From Planctomycetia bacterium (GTDB lineage: Bacteria > Planctomycetota > Planctomycetia > Pirellulales > UBA1268), in assembly GCA_009926295.1 (NCBI GenBank), contig RFPF01000012.1, forward strand, positions 1-26,892: a stretch of DNA of 26,892 nucleotides, given 5' to 3'. Each line of letters starts with the position of its first letter. The first letter of the stretch is position 1. The notes below the pieces were generated by a model. That model searched no databases. It saw only the letters and a list, made by a program, of their open reading frames with translations, and was not told the DNA's origin. Position numbers and translations under genes: made by a program. Below, piece after piece: positions 16,440 through 24,524 of this stretch.

Positions 16440-18350
16440 ATGACAGACCGTGCGATCGAAGCCGTGGCCGCGACCGTGCTCGTCGCCTGCCTCGTCGGCG
16501 CCGGAGCCACCACCCGGTCCATCGCCGACCAGCGGCAGGATCTGGGGCTCGTGCTCTCCATGGAGGGCACCGAGGGCATGCCGCCGCACGTCGCCCTGGC
16601 GACGGCCGCCCTCGGTACGTTTCGGGGGCTGGCAGTGGACGCCCTGTGGGTGCGTGCCGACGCCCTGCAGACCAAGGGAGAGTTTTTCGAGGCCCAGACC
16701 CTGAGCCAGTGGATCACGGCGCTCCAGCCGCGGTTTCCCAAGGTGTGGGGCTTCCAGGCGTGGAACCTCGCCTACAACATCTCCGTCTGCACGAAGGTGG
16801 CAGAGGAGCGTTGGGGCTGGATAAATCGCGGGATCAATCTCCTGCGCAGCCAGGGGATCGCCCTCAATCCGCAGGACCCGAACCTGCCGATGGAACTCGG
16901 CTGGCTCTTCTTCCACAAGGTCGGGGGCAAGACCGACCGCGAGCACTGGTACTACAAGGCCCGAATGGCCCGCGAGTTTCGCGAGGTGCTCGGCGACATG
17001 ACCGGTGGCCGAACCACCGCCGAGGCAATCGAGCGGTTTCGGAAGGTGGTCGATGCGCCGGACTCGCTCGACGCGTTCACCGACAAGCCTGCCCGGGAGG
17101 TCCTCGACCTGATCACGGAGCACGGCGAGAAGCCCGATGAGAAATTCCTGCGGATGATGGGCCGGGTCATCCTCTACACGAACTCGGTCGACACGAATCT
17201 GCTGGCGGGCAAGTCGCTGCCGACAGGCACGAACAAGCCGTTCGTGGCGGCCCTGCTCGAACGCCGGGACCTCGCGGCGGTGTTCTTCGACCGGATCGTG
17301 CCCTGCCTGCAGAAGCGGGTGCTGGTCGATCGCTACAACATGGATCCTTCGTTCATGCTCGCGCAGATGGAGGCTTTTGGTCCGCTCGACTGGGCGCATC
17401 CTCATGCACACGGGATCTACTGGTCGGAGAAGGCGATTTCACTCGGCCAGGAATCCCGGCGACGTGAGAAACTCAACGAACTCACGATCGTGAGGACGCG
17501 GCTGGGCAACCTCCAGCACCTGATGCGCTCCGGACGGATCGAGTTCGATCCGCTCACCGACCGGATCGACATTCTCCCGGATCCACGGTTCATCGCGGGG
17601 TATGAGCGGGGAATCCAGAACGCCATCAGCCTGATCCAATCGGACGAGGGACTGTCGGCCGCCGAGTTCGGCCGGGCGACGGTCGAGGATCTGCTGAAGG
17701 GATACGAGTCGTTTTTGCAGCAGGCCACCGTGTTCAGCTACCTCTACGGCGACGAGCAGGAGGCGGCGGGGTGTTTTGGCAAACTGCGGCAGATCGCGGC
17801 GGATACCGGCCGTGGCGACCAGCCGCTGTATTCCGAGGGCTTGGAGGGTTTCCTGGCGTTGCGACTGGGGGAAGTGATGGAGATCGACGTCTCCAACACC
17901 CGGCAGTTCATCGATGCGATGGTGCAGCGGGCGATGATGGACGGCCTGGCAAAGGGCCGGCTCGACACCTTCAACCGGTTCATCCGGCTCGCCTTTTCGG
18001 TGTACGACAAGCGCTATGGTGCCACGGCCCCGAATGCGGTCCACGTGAACAAGGAGGCCAAGCTGCCGCCGTTCCCCGAGGTGGTCGACGCCTCATTCGA
18101 GAGTGCCATGAAGCAGGGATCGAGTCCGCTGCTCGTCCGGGCGCGAATCTGGGCGTGGGCGCCGGATGAGATCAAACGGCGCACCTGGCCGCGGCTTGGT
18201 GAGTTGCTCGCTGCACAAGCCAAGGAAGCCGGCCTGGATGCCGAACGGATGTTCCGATCGCCCGTGCCGGCGGGCGGCGATCGCGACGGCGGCGCCGGGG
18301 CCGCGGGCACGACGGGCGCATCCGCAACCGCCGACCGTCCGGCGTCGTGA
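16440..18350 (+). CDS. Membrane-anchored helical-repeat (TPR-like) protein of unknown function
   Basis: This 636-residue protein has a single hydrophobic segment at about 6-24 (VAATVLVACLVGAGATT), so it is anchored or secreted, and the rest is soluble. The segment ATAALGTFRGLAVDALWVRA followed by QWITALQPRFPKVW resembles the start of TPR-containing proteins whose first repeats pair a VAADxLWLRA-like helix with a D.RF turn; later helical pairs such as ATVFSYLYGDEQEAAGCFGK also look TPR-like. I do not recognise a named family. The last 25 residues are Gly/Ala-rich. The ATG at 16440 is chosen, with a weak GGGAA before it; an in-frame GTG at 16395 would form a GTGA overlap with the permease stop and add 15 residues. 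As the last gene of the SPFH-ABC operon it may be the transporter's periplasmic partner, which is inference. Confidence 0.7.
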   Translation: MTDRAIEAVAATVLVACLVGAGATTRSIADQRQDLGLVLSMEGTEGMPPHVALATAALGTFRGLAVDALWVRADALQTKGEFFEAQTLSQWITALQPRFPKVWGFQAWNLAYNISVCTKVAEERWGWINRGINLLRSQGIALNPQDPNLPMELGWLFFHKVGGKTDREHWYYKARMAREFREVLGDMTGGRTTAEAIERFRKVVDAPDSLDAFTDKPAREVLDLITEHGEKPDEKFLRMMGRVILYTNSVDTNLLAGKSLPTGTNKPFVAALLERRDLAAVFFDRIVPCLQKRVLVDRYNMDPSFMLAQMEAFGPLDWAHPHAHGIYWSEKAISLGQESRRREKLNELTIVRTRLGNLQHLMRSGRIEFDPLTDRIDILPDPRFIAGYERGIQNAISLIQSDEGLSAAEFGRATVEDLLKGYESFLQQATVFSYLYGDEQEAAGCFGKLRQIAADTGRGDQPLYSEGLEGFLALRLGEVMEIDVSNTRQFIDAMVQRAMMDGLAKGRLDTFNRFIRLAFSVYDKRYGATAPNAVHVNKEAKLPPFPEVVDASFESAMKQGSSPLLVRARIWAWAPDEIKRRTWPRLGELLAAQAKEAGLDAERMFRSPVPAGGDRDGGAGAAGTTGASATADRPAS

Positions 18351-18355
18351 CGCAC

Positions 18356-18367
18356 GCGCCGTGGCGC
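18356..18367. repeat. Short palindrome between convergent genes
   Basis: GCGCC-GT-GGCGC fills the 19-base gap between the operon end at 18350 and the convergent gene end at 18370. The 2-base loop means that in practice only a 4-bp stem with a 4-base loop would form, and no U-tract follows. A terminator role is possible only because of position. Confidence 0.2.
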
Positions 18368-18369
18368 AT

Positions 18370-20208
18370 TCAGGGCTGAGCGGCCTCCAGCCGCTCGAGA
18401 TTCCGCCGCGCCGTGGGGTGGGCGGGCTCCTGCCGGAGGGCCGCTTCGAGGTGCTGCCTCGCCTCTGCGACATCGCCGCGTCGCGCCAACAACGAGCCGA
18501 GATTGCTGTGCGCATCGGCATGGACCGGATCGATCGCGAGGGCTTCGCGATACAGCCGCTCCGCCTCGCGCGGGCTGGAGCGGGCGAGCATGGCACCCAG
18601 ATTGGACCGGGCGTCCGCCTGACGTGGGTCGAGGCGTACCGCACGGCTGAACGCGTCGGCCGCATCCTCGGGGCGGGACTCACGGAGGAGATTTCCAAGG
18701 TGGAACCAGGCCGTGGCATCGCGGGGATTCGCCTCGAGCGTGCGCCGCGCCAGCCGTATTGCGGCCGCTGCGGCAGACTCCGCCTCGTCGATCCTGCCCG
18801 CCGCACGGAGAAGGTTCGATTTGCCGGCGAGCGACTCCAGATCGTCGTCGAGGGATCGCCCGAGCCCATCGTAGAGCGTGAGCACGACGTCGTCCCGCCC
18901 CTGCTGGAGCAGGAACGTGACGAGGTTGTGCAGCGCGCGGCGATTGAACGGCTGCTTCGTGAAGGTGTCGGCCCAGAGCGTCGGGGCGGTGGCGTAGGCC
19001 TCGTTGCGGGCCCGGGATCCCATGGCGAGCGCGAGGGCGAGGATCGTCGCCACCGCCAGCCCCGGCCGGCTGGTGACGAATGTTCCGACGGCGGCGACGA
19101 GGCCGACGACCACGAATACCAGTGGCAGATACATCCGATACTCGGCGTAGGGCCGGCCTGCGGACGCCGGGATGATCGACGACGAGGGGGCGAGGGCGAT
19201 GAAGAATGCGAGCACGAGAAACGTCGCCGCTGGGCGACTCTTGGATGCGACAACGGCCCAGCCGACGACGGCCCCGATCGCCAACCAGGCCGGCACGAGC
19301 AGCCGCCAGTCGGTGACGCGGCGCCAGTCGGGATCGAAAAGCAGCGGGTGGGGCCAGGGCACGAGGCGCAGGTATTGCAGGATCACGAGAGGCTGATTCA
19401 GCGCATAGCTCCACCACGCCGCACCGGACTGTGCAAGTTCCGGATAGCGGCCACGCTGCCACAGCATCACGGCGACGATCACCGCCCAGCTCGCGGCCAG
19501 GCATCCGAAATACGCGAGATGATTTCGGAGAATGCCGAGCCGCGAGGTCGGGGCCCGATGCGATGCCAAGGCGGCGTAGGCCGCCACGAGGAGAGGGGTG
19601 ACGGCTGCCGTCTCCTTGGAGGCCATCCCCAGCCCGCAGCAGACGATGGAGGCCGCCAGCCACGCCCTCGGCCGGCGGGCATCGAGGGAGACGATGAAGC
19701 AGCCGAGTGTCGCCAGCGAGAATCCCGCGGCCAGCGACTCGATCCGCTGATAGACGTAGGTCACGGCCTGCGTGTTGAGCGGGTGGCAAAGCCACAACGC
19801 CGCCGCCGCCCATCCCATGGCGTCGGCCTCCCTCGCCGGCCTCTCGAGCCGCCGCAGGCCCCGGGCGACGACCCACCACACGAGCGCCGCGTTCACGAAG
19901 TGGATGCCGAGATTCAACACGTGAAAGCTCCGCACGTCGTCGGCGGCGAGACCGAGCGTGCGGTTGAGGCGGCGATTGAGGGCGAACGTGTAGTAGGGGA
20001 GGGGCCGATGAGGCAGCCGCCCGCCTTCGAACATGGCCACGCTCGGAGGCCAGAGCGTGTCGAGGGCGACGTTCTCCCGCACCTCCCGGATGTCGTCCCA
20101 GACGAACGGCACGCCCAGGGTATTTCCGTAGGCCACCGCCGCCAAAGCGAGGATGGCGGCGAGGCCCGCCAGTGTCGAGCGGCGACCAGTCCAGGCCCCT
20201 TCGTTCAT
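18370..20208 (-). CDS. TMTC-like polytopic GT-C protein with C-terminal TPRs
   Basis: This 612-residue protein is the third of this plan in the window. The first span (about 12-28) is followed by the acidic loop PFVWDDIREV (34-43) and the motif HPLNTQAVTYVYQRIESLA (142-160), the closest match here to TMTC-type proteins. More spans reach to about residue 400. From about 420, TPR units follow one another, including WFHLGNLLRES, ARSNLGAMLARS and AHSNLGSLLARRGDVAEA. The ATG at 20208 overlaps the stop of the preceding YfhO-like gene (ATGA), which fixes the start; the frame remains open further upstream only as a shadow of that gene. Probable role: envelope glycosylation or scaffold, by family analogy. 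Confidence 0.87.
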   Translation of the reverse strand: MNEGAWTGRRSTLAGLAAILALAAVAYGNTLGVPFVWDDIREVRENVALDTLWPPSVAMFEGGRLPHRPLPYYTFALNRRLNRTLGLAADDVRSFHVLNLGIHFVNAALVWWVVARGLRRLERPAREADAMGWAAAALWLCHPLNTQAVTYVYQRIESLAAGFSLATLGCFIVSLDARRPRAWLAASIVCCGLGMASKETAAVTPLLVAAYAALASHRAPTSRLGILRNHLAYFGCLAASWAVIVAVMLWQRGRYPELAQSGAAWWSYALNQPLVILQYLRLVPWPHPLLFDPDWRRVTDWRLLVPAWLAIGAVVGWAVVASKSRPAATFLVLAFFIALAPSSSIIPASAGRPYAEYRMYLPLVFVVVGLVAAVGTFVTSRPGLAVATILALALAMGSRARNEAYATAPTLWADTFTKQPFNRRALHNLVTFLLQQGRDDVVLTLYDGLGRSLDDDLESLAGKSNLLRAAGRIDEAESAAAAAIRLARRTLEANPRDATAWFHLGNLLRESRPEDAADAFSRAVRLDPRQADARSNLGAMLARSSPREAERLYREALAIDPVHADAHSNLGSLLARRGDVAEARQHLEAALRQEPAHPTARRNLERLEAAQP

Positions 20209-22931
20209 GAAGATGTTCCAGCCCGACGGAGCTGCAGCACGACGGCCATCGTCAGCAGTCCGATCCAGGCGATGGCGGTGATGGGCCACGTGCGCTCGAA
20301 CGTCGCCGAGCGATAGGCGAACTCCAGAACATGCCGCCCGGCCGGCAGCGTGCAGCCCCGATGGACGCGATTCACCCGGAGCACGTCGCCGGCACGGGGA
20401 TCGCCCCCATCGGAACGCACCGTGAGATGCCAGTCGGGATGAAACGTGTCGGCGAGCACCACGAGGCCGGGGTCGCGAAGCGTCGCCTCGACGACGACCC
20501 GCTGCGGCTCGTCCACCACGATCCGGCACTCTTCCTCCCCGTGCGGTCCGTCGGCCGGGCGGTCGGGGATGTCGAGGGGCGCCGCCGACTCGACCACGAC
20601 CGTCGCTCCGAGGGCGGGGATCCGCGGGTTGGGAAAGGCGATCTCCGACAGCAGTTCCGTCCGGGCCGGCTCGGCGCGGATGGACGACGGATCGACGCGC
20701 AGGACCCGGCCGGCGATGCGTGCCCGCGGAAGGGCGGATTCGTTGCGCACGTATTTCACGAAGGCCTCCTCCTCCGGCATGCCGGCCGGCAGGGCCAGCG
20801 TGCCGGGCATGCGTTCGCCCGCCGGTGCCGGCGTGTCGTCGGAACCCCGTTTCTGGGCTGGCGACCAATCGAAATCGAATTCGGTGAGCGGCGTGCCGAG
20901 CGGTGGGTGGCGGGGAATCACGAAGAACTCGACGGCCGCGGCATCGAACATGCGACGCGCAAAAATGCCGGAGCCACCGTAGTTGCGCGGAGCATGGAAG
21001 AAGAGTTCCGCATCCGCCTCGATCGCCGTTCCCGGGTCACCGATCTTGCCCCAACCATGCAGCAGCGGCGTGTGGGATCGCATCGCCATCCCGGTGAACA
21101 TCGCCCGCTGTCGCGGGTCGTCGCTCCTTGGAATTCCGATCAGGTCGTCGATGGCCGTGAGGCGGGGTGCGCCGCCGGCACGCGCAAGTTCCGGCCGTCG
21201 GAGTTCGCGGAGCGAGGCGAGGGCGGAGCCGCCCTCGACGAGTGCGTTGAACGGCGACACGAACATGAAGCACCTGCCGGCGATGACGAGATCGACGGTG
21301 ACCAGCGCAAGGAGCACGATGGAGACGACAGGCCGCGATGCGATGCGGCGTTGTCCGAGGACGAGCACGCCGCACGCCGCGGCCGCCACCGTGGCCGCGA
21401 GGAGGCCGCCGCCGAGCACGAACCGCGTCGCCGGGCCGGCGTAGATGGTCGCACCGGCGGTGACGAGTAGCGCCAGCCCGGCGAGCGCGGCATAAAGCGA
21501 AGTCGCGCGATGCCGCCGATCGTCATCGCGGGTCACGAGGTCGAAGCCCTCGGCGGCCAGTTGCGAGAATGCCAGTGCGAAAACAGCGAGCCACTTCGCC
21601 GGATATCGGAATCCCGAGTATCCGGGCAGGAACGTCACGAGTAGCCAGTACAGCCCCCCGACCTCGTCGCCGGGTTGGTAGAAGGCGACCTGTTCGGCAC
21701 CTGTGGCCCGAGCCAGCGCGTGGCGGGTCATGCCGACGAGTCCAAACCCGCCGATGGCGGCGAGGTATGCGAATGCGAGCGCGGCCGTCCAGCCACGGCT
21801 GCGTCGTCGCGCGGACGGCGCGGCAAGGGCGAGGAGAACGCACGCGAGTGGAATTATTCCAGCGTACAGCGTGGCCACCCATGCATGCCCCTCCCAGCCG
21901 AGGTCATGCGGCCAGCGGCTGAGGAACCGTCCTGCCAGGGTTGGCGAGAGGCATTCGAGGCCCCACCACGGAGCGATGCTGAAGCGGTAGATTTCGTGGT
22001 AGAAGCCGACCCCGGGAGGCGGGCGTCCGATGGGCACGGAATACCACGCCGCGCCGGGGGTCTGCCCGCCGCGCATCAGGAATCCGGGCACGTCCCAGAT
22101 CGAGACGGGCGCGACGTCGGTGTAGCGCGTCGTCGTCAGCATGAATTCACGTGTGAGCGCGAGTTGCACATACGACAACAATGCTCCCAGGACGGCTGCG
22201 GCGGCCAGCACTCCGCAGCGTGAGGCCATGGGTCTCCACGAGGGCCCGTCCGGCGCTGCGGCCGTCGGCCGCCGTCGGCACCAAAGCAGGAGACCGACGA
22301 CGATGCCGGCGTTGAACGCCGATTGCGGGTCGCCCGACAGCACTGCCAACGCCAGCGATGCCGCGAGGCAGAGGAAGTCGGCCGCGGTGATCCGGTCCAC
22401 GAGCCGCGCGCCTGCGCGTACGGCCCAGGCCGCCCATGCCGCACCCGTCAACGCGTTCGGCGCGTAGATGTGGAACAGGATGCATCCGGAGCCGGCGAAA
22501 CAGAGCGCCGCCACCAGGGATGCGGGCCGCGACGCACCCTCGTCACGGGCCAGGAAAAACGCGGCGCCTGCCGCGAGGGCGAGGTGGCAGATCATCAGGA
22601 GGGTCAGCGATGCGCCATCGGGAAGCAGCCACGTCGCGAGGATTTGCGGCGGGTAAAACGCCCCGGCCGTGTTCGTGGCCGCCAAGGGCTGGCCACCGTT
22701 GAGCCACGGATTCCAGAGAGGCACGCGGCCGGACCGCCATTCATCCGCCACGAGGCGATAGAGGGGCGGGAAAAAGTGCATCGAGTCTCGAAACGCGAAG
22801 AACTTCCAGCCGGAGAGCACGTCGCCGAAGAGCCCAACAAGCATCGCGAGAACGACCGATGTCACCAGCACCGCCCAGCGGAGTCGGGCGGTGCCGAGGG
22901 CGAACCGTGTGCCTGTCCACGAGGAATTCAT
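20205..22931 (-). CDS. YfhO-family polytopic membrane protein
   Basis: The protein has 908 residues. After the first span (about 19-38) comes FRDSMHFFPPLYRL (47-60) and GRVPLWNPWLNGGQPLAA (68-85), the hallmark external loop of YfhO-like proteins, which belong to the GT-C superfamily. A dozen or so spans follow to about residue 540. A long soluble region of about 300 residues comes next, then a typical YfhO ending in which ADTFHPDWHLTV and LPAGRHVLEFAYRS precede a final span. Bacillus YfhO is involved in glycosylation of lipoteichoic acid; the substrate in this organism cannot be read from the sequence. The start ATG at 22931 overlaps the stop of the FAD gene (ATGA), and its own stop overlaps the TPR gene in the same way, so the three are co-translated. 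Confidence 0.87.
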   Translation of the reverse strand: MNSSWTGTRFALGTARLRWAVLVTSVVLAMLVGLFGDVLSGWKFFAFRDSMHFFPPLYRLVADEWRSGRVPLWNPWLNGGQPLAATNTAGAFYPPQILATWLLPDGASLTLLMICHLALAAGAAFFLARDEGASRPASLVAALCFAGSGCILFHIYAPNALTGAAWAAWAVRAGARLVDRITAADFLCLAASLALAVLSGDPQSAFNAGIVVGLLLWCRRRPTAAAPDGPSWRPMASRCGVLAAAAVLGALLSYVQLALTREFMLTTTRYTDVAPVSIWDVPGFLMRGGQTPGAAWYSVPIGRPPPGVGFYHEIYRFSIAPWWGLECLSPTLAGRFLSRWPHDLGWEGHAWVATLYAGIIPLACVLLALAAPSARRRSRGWTAALAFAYLAAIGGFGLVGMTRHALARATGAEQVAFYQPGDEVGGLYWLLVTFLPGYSGFRYPAKWLAVFALAFSQLAAEGFDLVTRDDDRRHRATSLYAALAGLALLVTAGATIYAGPATRFVLGGGLLAATVAAAACGVLVLGQRRIASRPVVSIVLLALVTVDLVIAGRCFMFVSPFNALVEGGSALASLRELRRPELARAGGAPRLTAIDDLIGIPRSDDPRQRAMFTGMAMRSHTPLLHGWGKIGDPGTAIEADAELFFHAPRNYGGSGIFARRMFDAAAVEFFVIPRHPPLGTPLTEFDFDWSPAQKRGSDDTPAPAGERMPGTLALPAGMPEEEAFVKYVRNESALPRARIAGRVLRVDPSSIRAEPARTELLSEIAFPNPRIPALGATVVVESAAPLDIPDRPADGPHGEEECRIVVDEPQRVVVEATLRDPGLVVLADTFHPDWHLTVRSDGGDPRAGDVLRVNRVHRGCTLPAGRHVLEFAYRSATFERTWPITAIAWIGLLTMAVVLQLRRAGTSS

Positions 22932-24475
22932 GACCGCACCGCGACCGGCACGAGCCGTCCGCCGGTGTCGGCGACGTGGCTGCCGCGATCGCCCGCCTCG
23001 TGGTATTCGGCGTCCTGGTTCACGTTCCAGACGTCGTAGAGACGCTCGTCGGCGAGGATGTTCCGCGCCGTCAGCATGGCCGTCATCATCGCGTGGTCCT
23101 GGTTGTTGTATTTGTGCATCCCGTTGCGGCCAACGAGATGCAGGCCGGGATAGCGGTCTTCGAGCGTGTCGCGGATGGTCGCCACGTGCGTGGCGTAGTC
23201 GTCGTCGTACACGGGATAGGCCTTCGGCTGGCGGACGACGTGGCCGTCGAGCACGTCGCCGGGCGCGACGAGCCCGAGCGATTCGAGCTCCCGCGTGGCC
23301 AGGGCGACGAGATCGGCGTCGGGGCTCGTCCAGAGCCCGTCGCCCTCGAAGCAGAAATACTCGAGCCCGTAGCAGGCGAGATTCGGATCGGGCACCATCT
23401 CCGGCGACCAGCTGCCGAAGTTTTGCACGCGGCCGACCTTCACGCCCGGCTCGTGGATGTAGATCCAGTTGTCGTCGAATCGTTTTGTCGGGCGCACGAC
23501 GAGGGCGACGGTGATGAAGTCGCGGTAGCGGAGTTTCGCTGCGGCGTCGAGCGCAGCTTGGGGCATGAGCGGCGAGATCGCAGCCGCCAGCTCCCGCAAC
23601 GGGGCCGAGGAGATGACGTCGGTTGCCTCGATGGTGCCGGTCGAGCAATCGCCGCACGAAAACGTCACCCGCCAGCGATCGTCGCGCAGCTGCTCGAGGG
23701 CCGTGACGCGGGCTCCCATCTGGATCGTGCCGCCGTGCTCGCGGGTGCGGGCCGCAGCGGCCTCCCACATCATGCCCGGGCCCCTTCGAGGATAGCGGAA
23801 CGTGTCGATGAGCGTTTTGATCGTCTGGGAGCGATCGGCCGGCTTTCGCTTTGGAAAGAGGGCCGCGAGGATCGCACTCGACAGCGACAATCCCTTGATC
23901 CGCTGGGCGGCCCAGTCGGCCGAGATCTCGCTGCAACTCATCCCCCAGACCTTCTCGGTGTATGTCTTGAAGAAGATGCCGAACAGCCGCCTGCCGAACT
24001 GATTGCTCACCCAGTCCTCGAAGGAGCGCGGATTCGGCACCGGAAAGAGCCGTGCACGGGCGTATGAGGCGATGCAGCGGAACGACTCCATGATCCCGAG
24101 ATTCGCAAGCGCCTCGCCCGCCTTGAGCGGGTATGAGTAGAACTTCGCGTCGTAGTAGATCCGGGAGCTGCGGGGGCGCTGGAGCATGTCGTCACCGAGG
24201 AGTTCGGTCCACAGATCCTCCACCTCCTTCGACTTCGAGAAGAACCGGTGCCCTCCGATGTCGAAGCGAAACCGCCGCCCGCCTGCTGCCGGGGCGTCGT
24301 AGGCGACCGTGCGGGAAATCCCGCCGACGTTCGTCGGATCGGCCTCGAGCACGGTGACGGGCATGCCCGCCTTGGAGAGGAGGTAGGCGGCAGTGAGCCC
24401 GGCCGGACCGGCGCCGATGATCGCCACGGATCGCTGCGTGGATGCGGAGACGCGGCCATTCATCATCGCCAGCAT
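22928..24475 (-). CDS. NAD(P)/FAD-dependent oxidoreductase, UDP-galactopyranose-mutase-like
   Basis: The protein is about 515 residues. The FAD-binding Rossmann motif is IIGAGPAGLTAAYLLSKAG (19-37), with the ribose-binding glutamate E44 and GGISRT (51-56). Family marks include FDIGGHRFFSK, FGRRLFGIFFKTYTEKVWG and the C-terminal cofactor segment GLHLVGRNGMHKYNNQDHA. These place it near UDP-galactopyranose mutases and protoporphyrinogen-oxidase-like amine oxidases. Members of this subgroup often sit in glycan clusters beside family 2 glycosyltransferases. The next two genes overlap it and encode membrane glycan-type proteins, so a sugar-nucleotide or lipid-linked sugar reaction is plausible but unproven. 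The start is uncertain: ATG at 24475, 24466 or 24463, with a GTG at 24532 also in frame; none has a good ribosome binding site. I used 24475. Confidence 0.85.
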   Translation of the reverse strand: MLAMMNGRVSASTQRSVAIIGAGPAGLTAAYLLSKAGMPVTVLEADPTNVGGISRTVAYDAPAAGGRRFRFDIGGHRFFSKSKEVEDLWTELLGDDMLQRPRSSRIYYDAKFYSYPLKAGEALANLGIMESFRCIASYARARLFPVPNPRSFEDWVSNQFGRRLFGIFFKTYTEKVWGMSCSEISADWAAQRIKGLSLSSAILAALFPKRKPADRSQTIKTLIDTFRYPRRGPGMMWEAAAARTREHGGTIQMGARVTALEQLRDDRWRVTFSCGDCSTGTIEATDVISSAPLRELAAAISPLMPQAALDAAAKLRYRDFITVALVVRPTKRFDDNWIYIHEPGVKVGRVQNFGSWSPEMVPDPNLACYGLEYFCFEGDGLWTSPDADLVALATRELESLGLVAPGDVLDGHVVRQPKAYPVYDDDYATHVATIRDTLEDRYPGLHLVGRNGMHKYNNQDHAMMTAMLTARNILADERLYDVWNVNQDAEYHEAGDRGSHVADTGGRLVPVAVRS

Positions 24476-24524
24476 ACCGGGGGCCGCGCTCCCGGCGGAT
24501 GCGCGACGCGGAGGCTCACGAAAT

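Noticed and set aside
18166..20316. 716-codon plus-strand frame
   Set aside because: Shadow of the TMTC-like gene at 18370-20208, Arg/Gly/Glu-rich and without domains.
20209..20868. N-terminal extension of the TMTC-like gene at 18370-20208
   Set aside because: The frame is open only because it lies within the YfhO-like gene in another phase. The ATGA overlap and first membrane span place the start at 20208.
22932..23936. N-terminal extension of the YfhO-like gene
   Set aside because: It lies within the FAD oxidoreductase gene and is Arg/Pro-rich. The family's first span begins just after the ATG at 22931.
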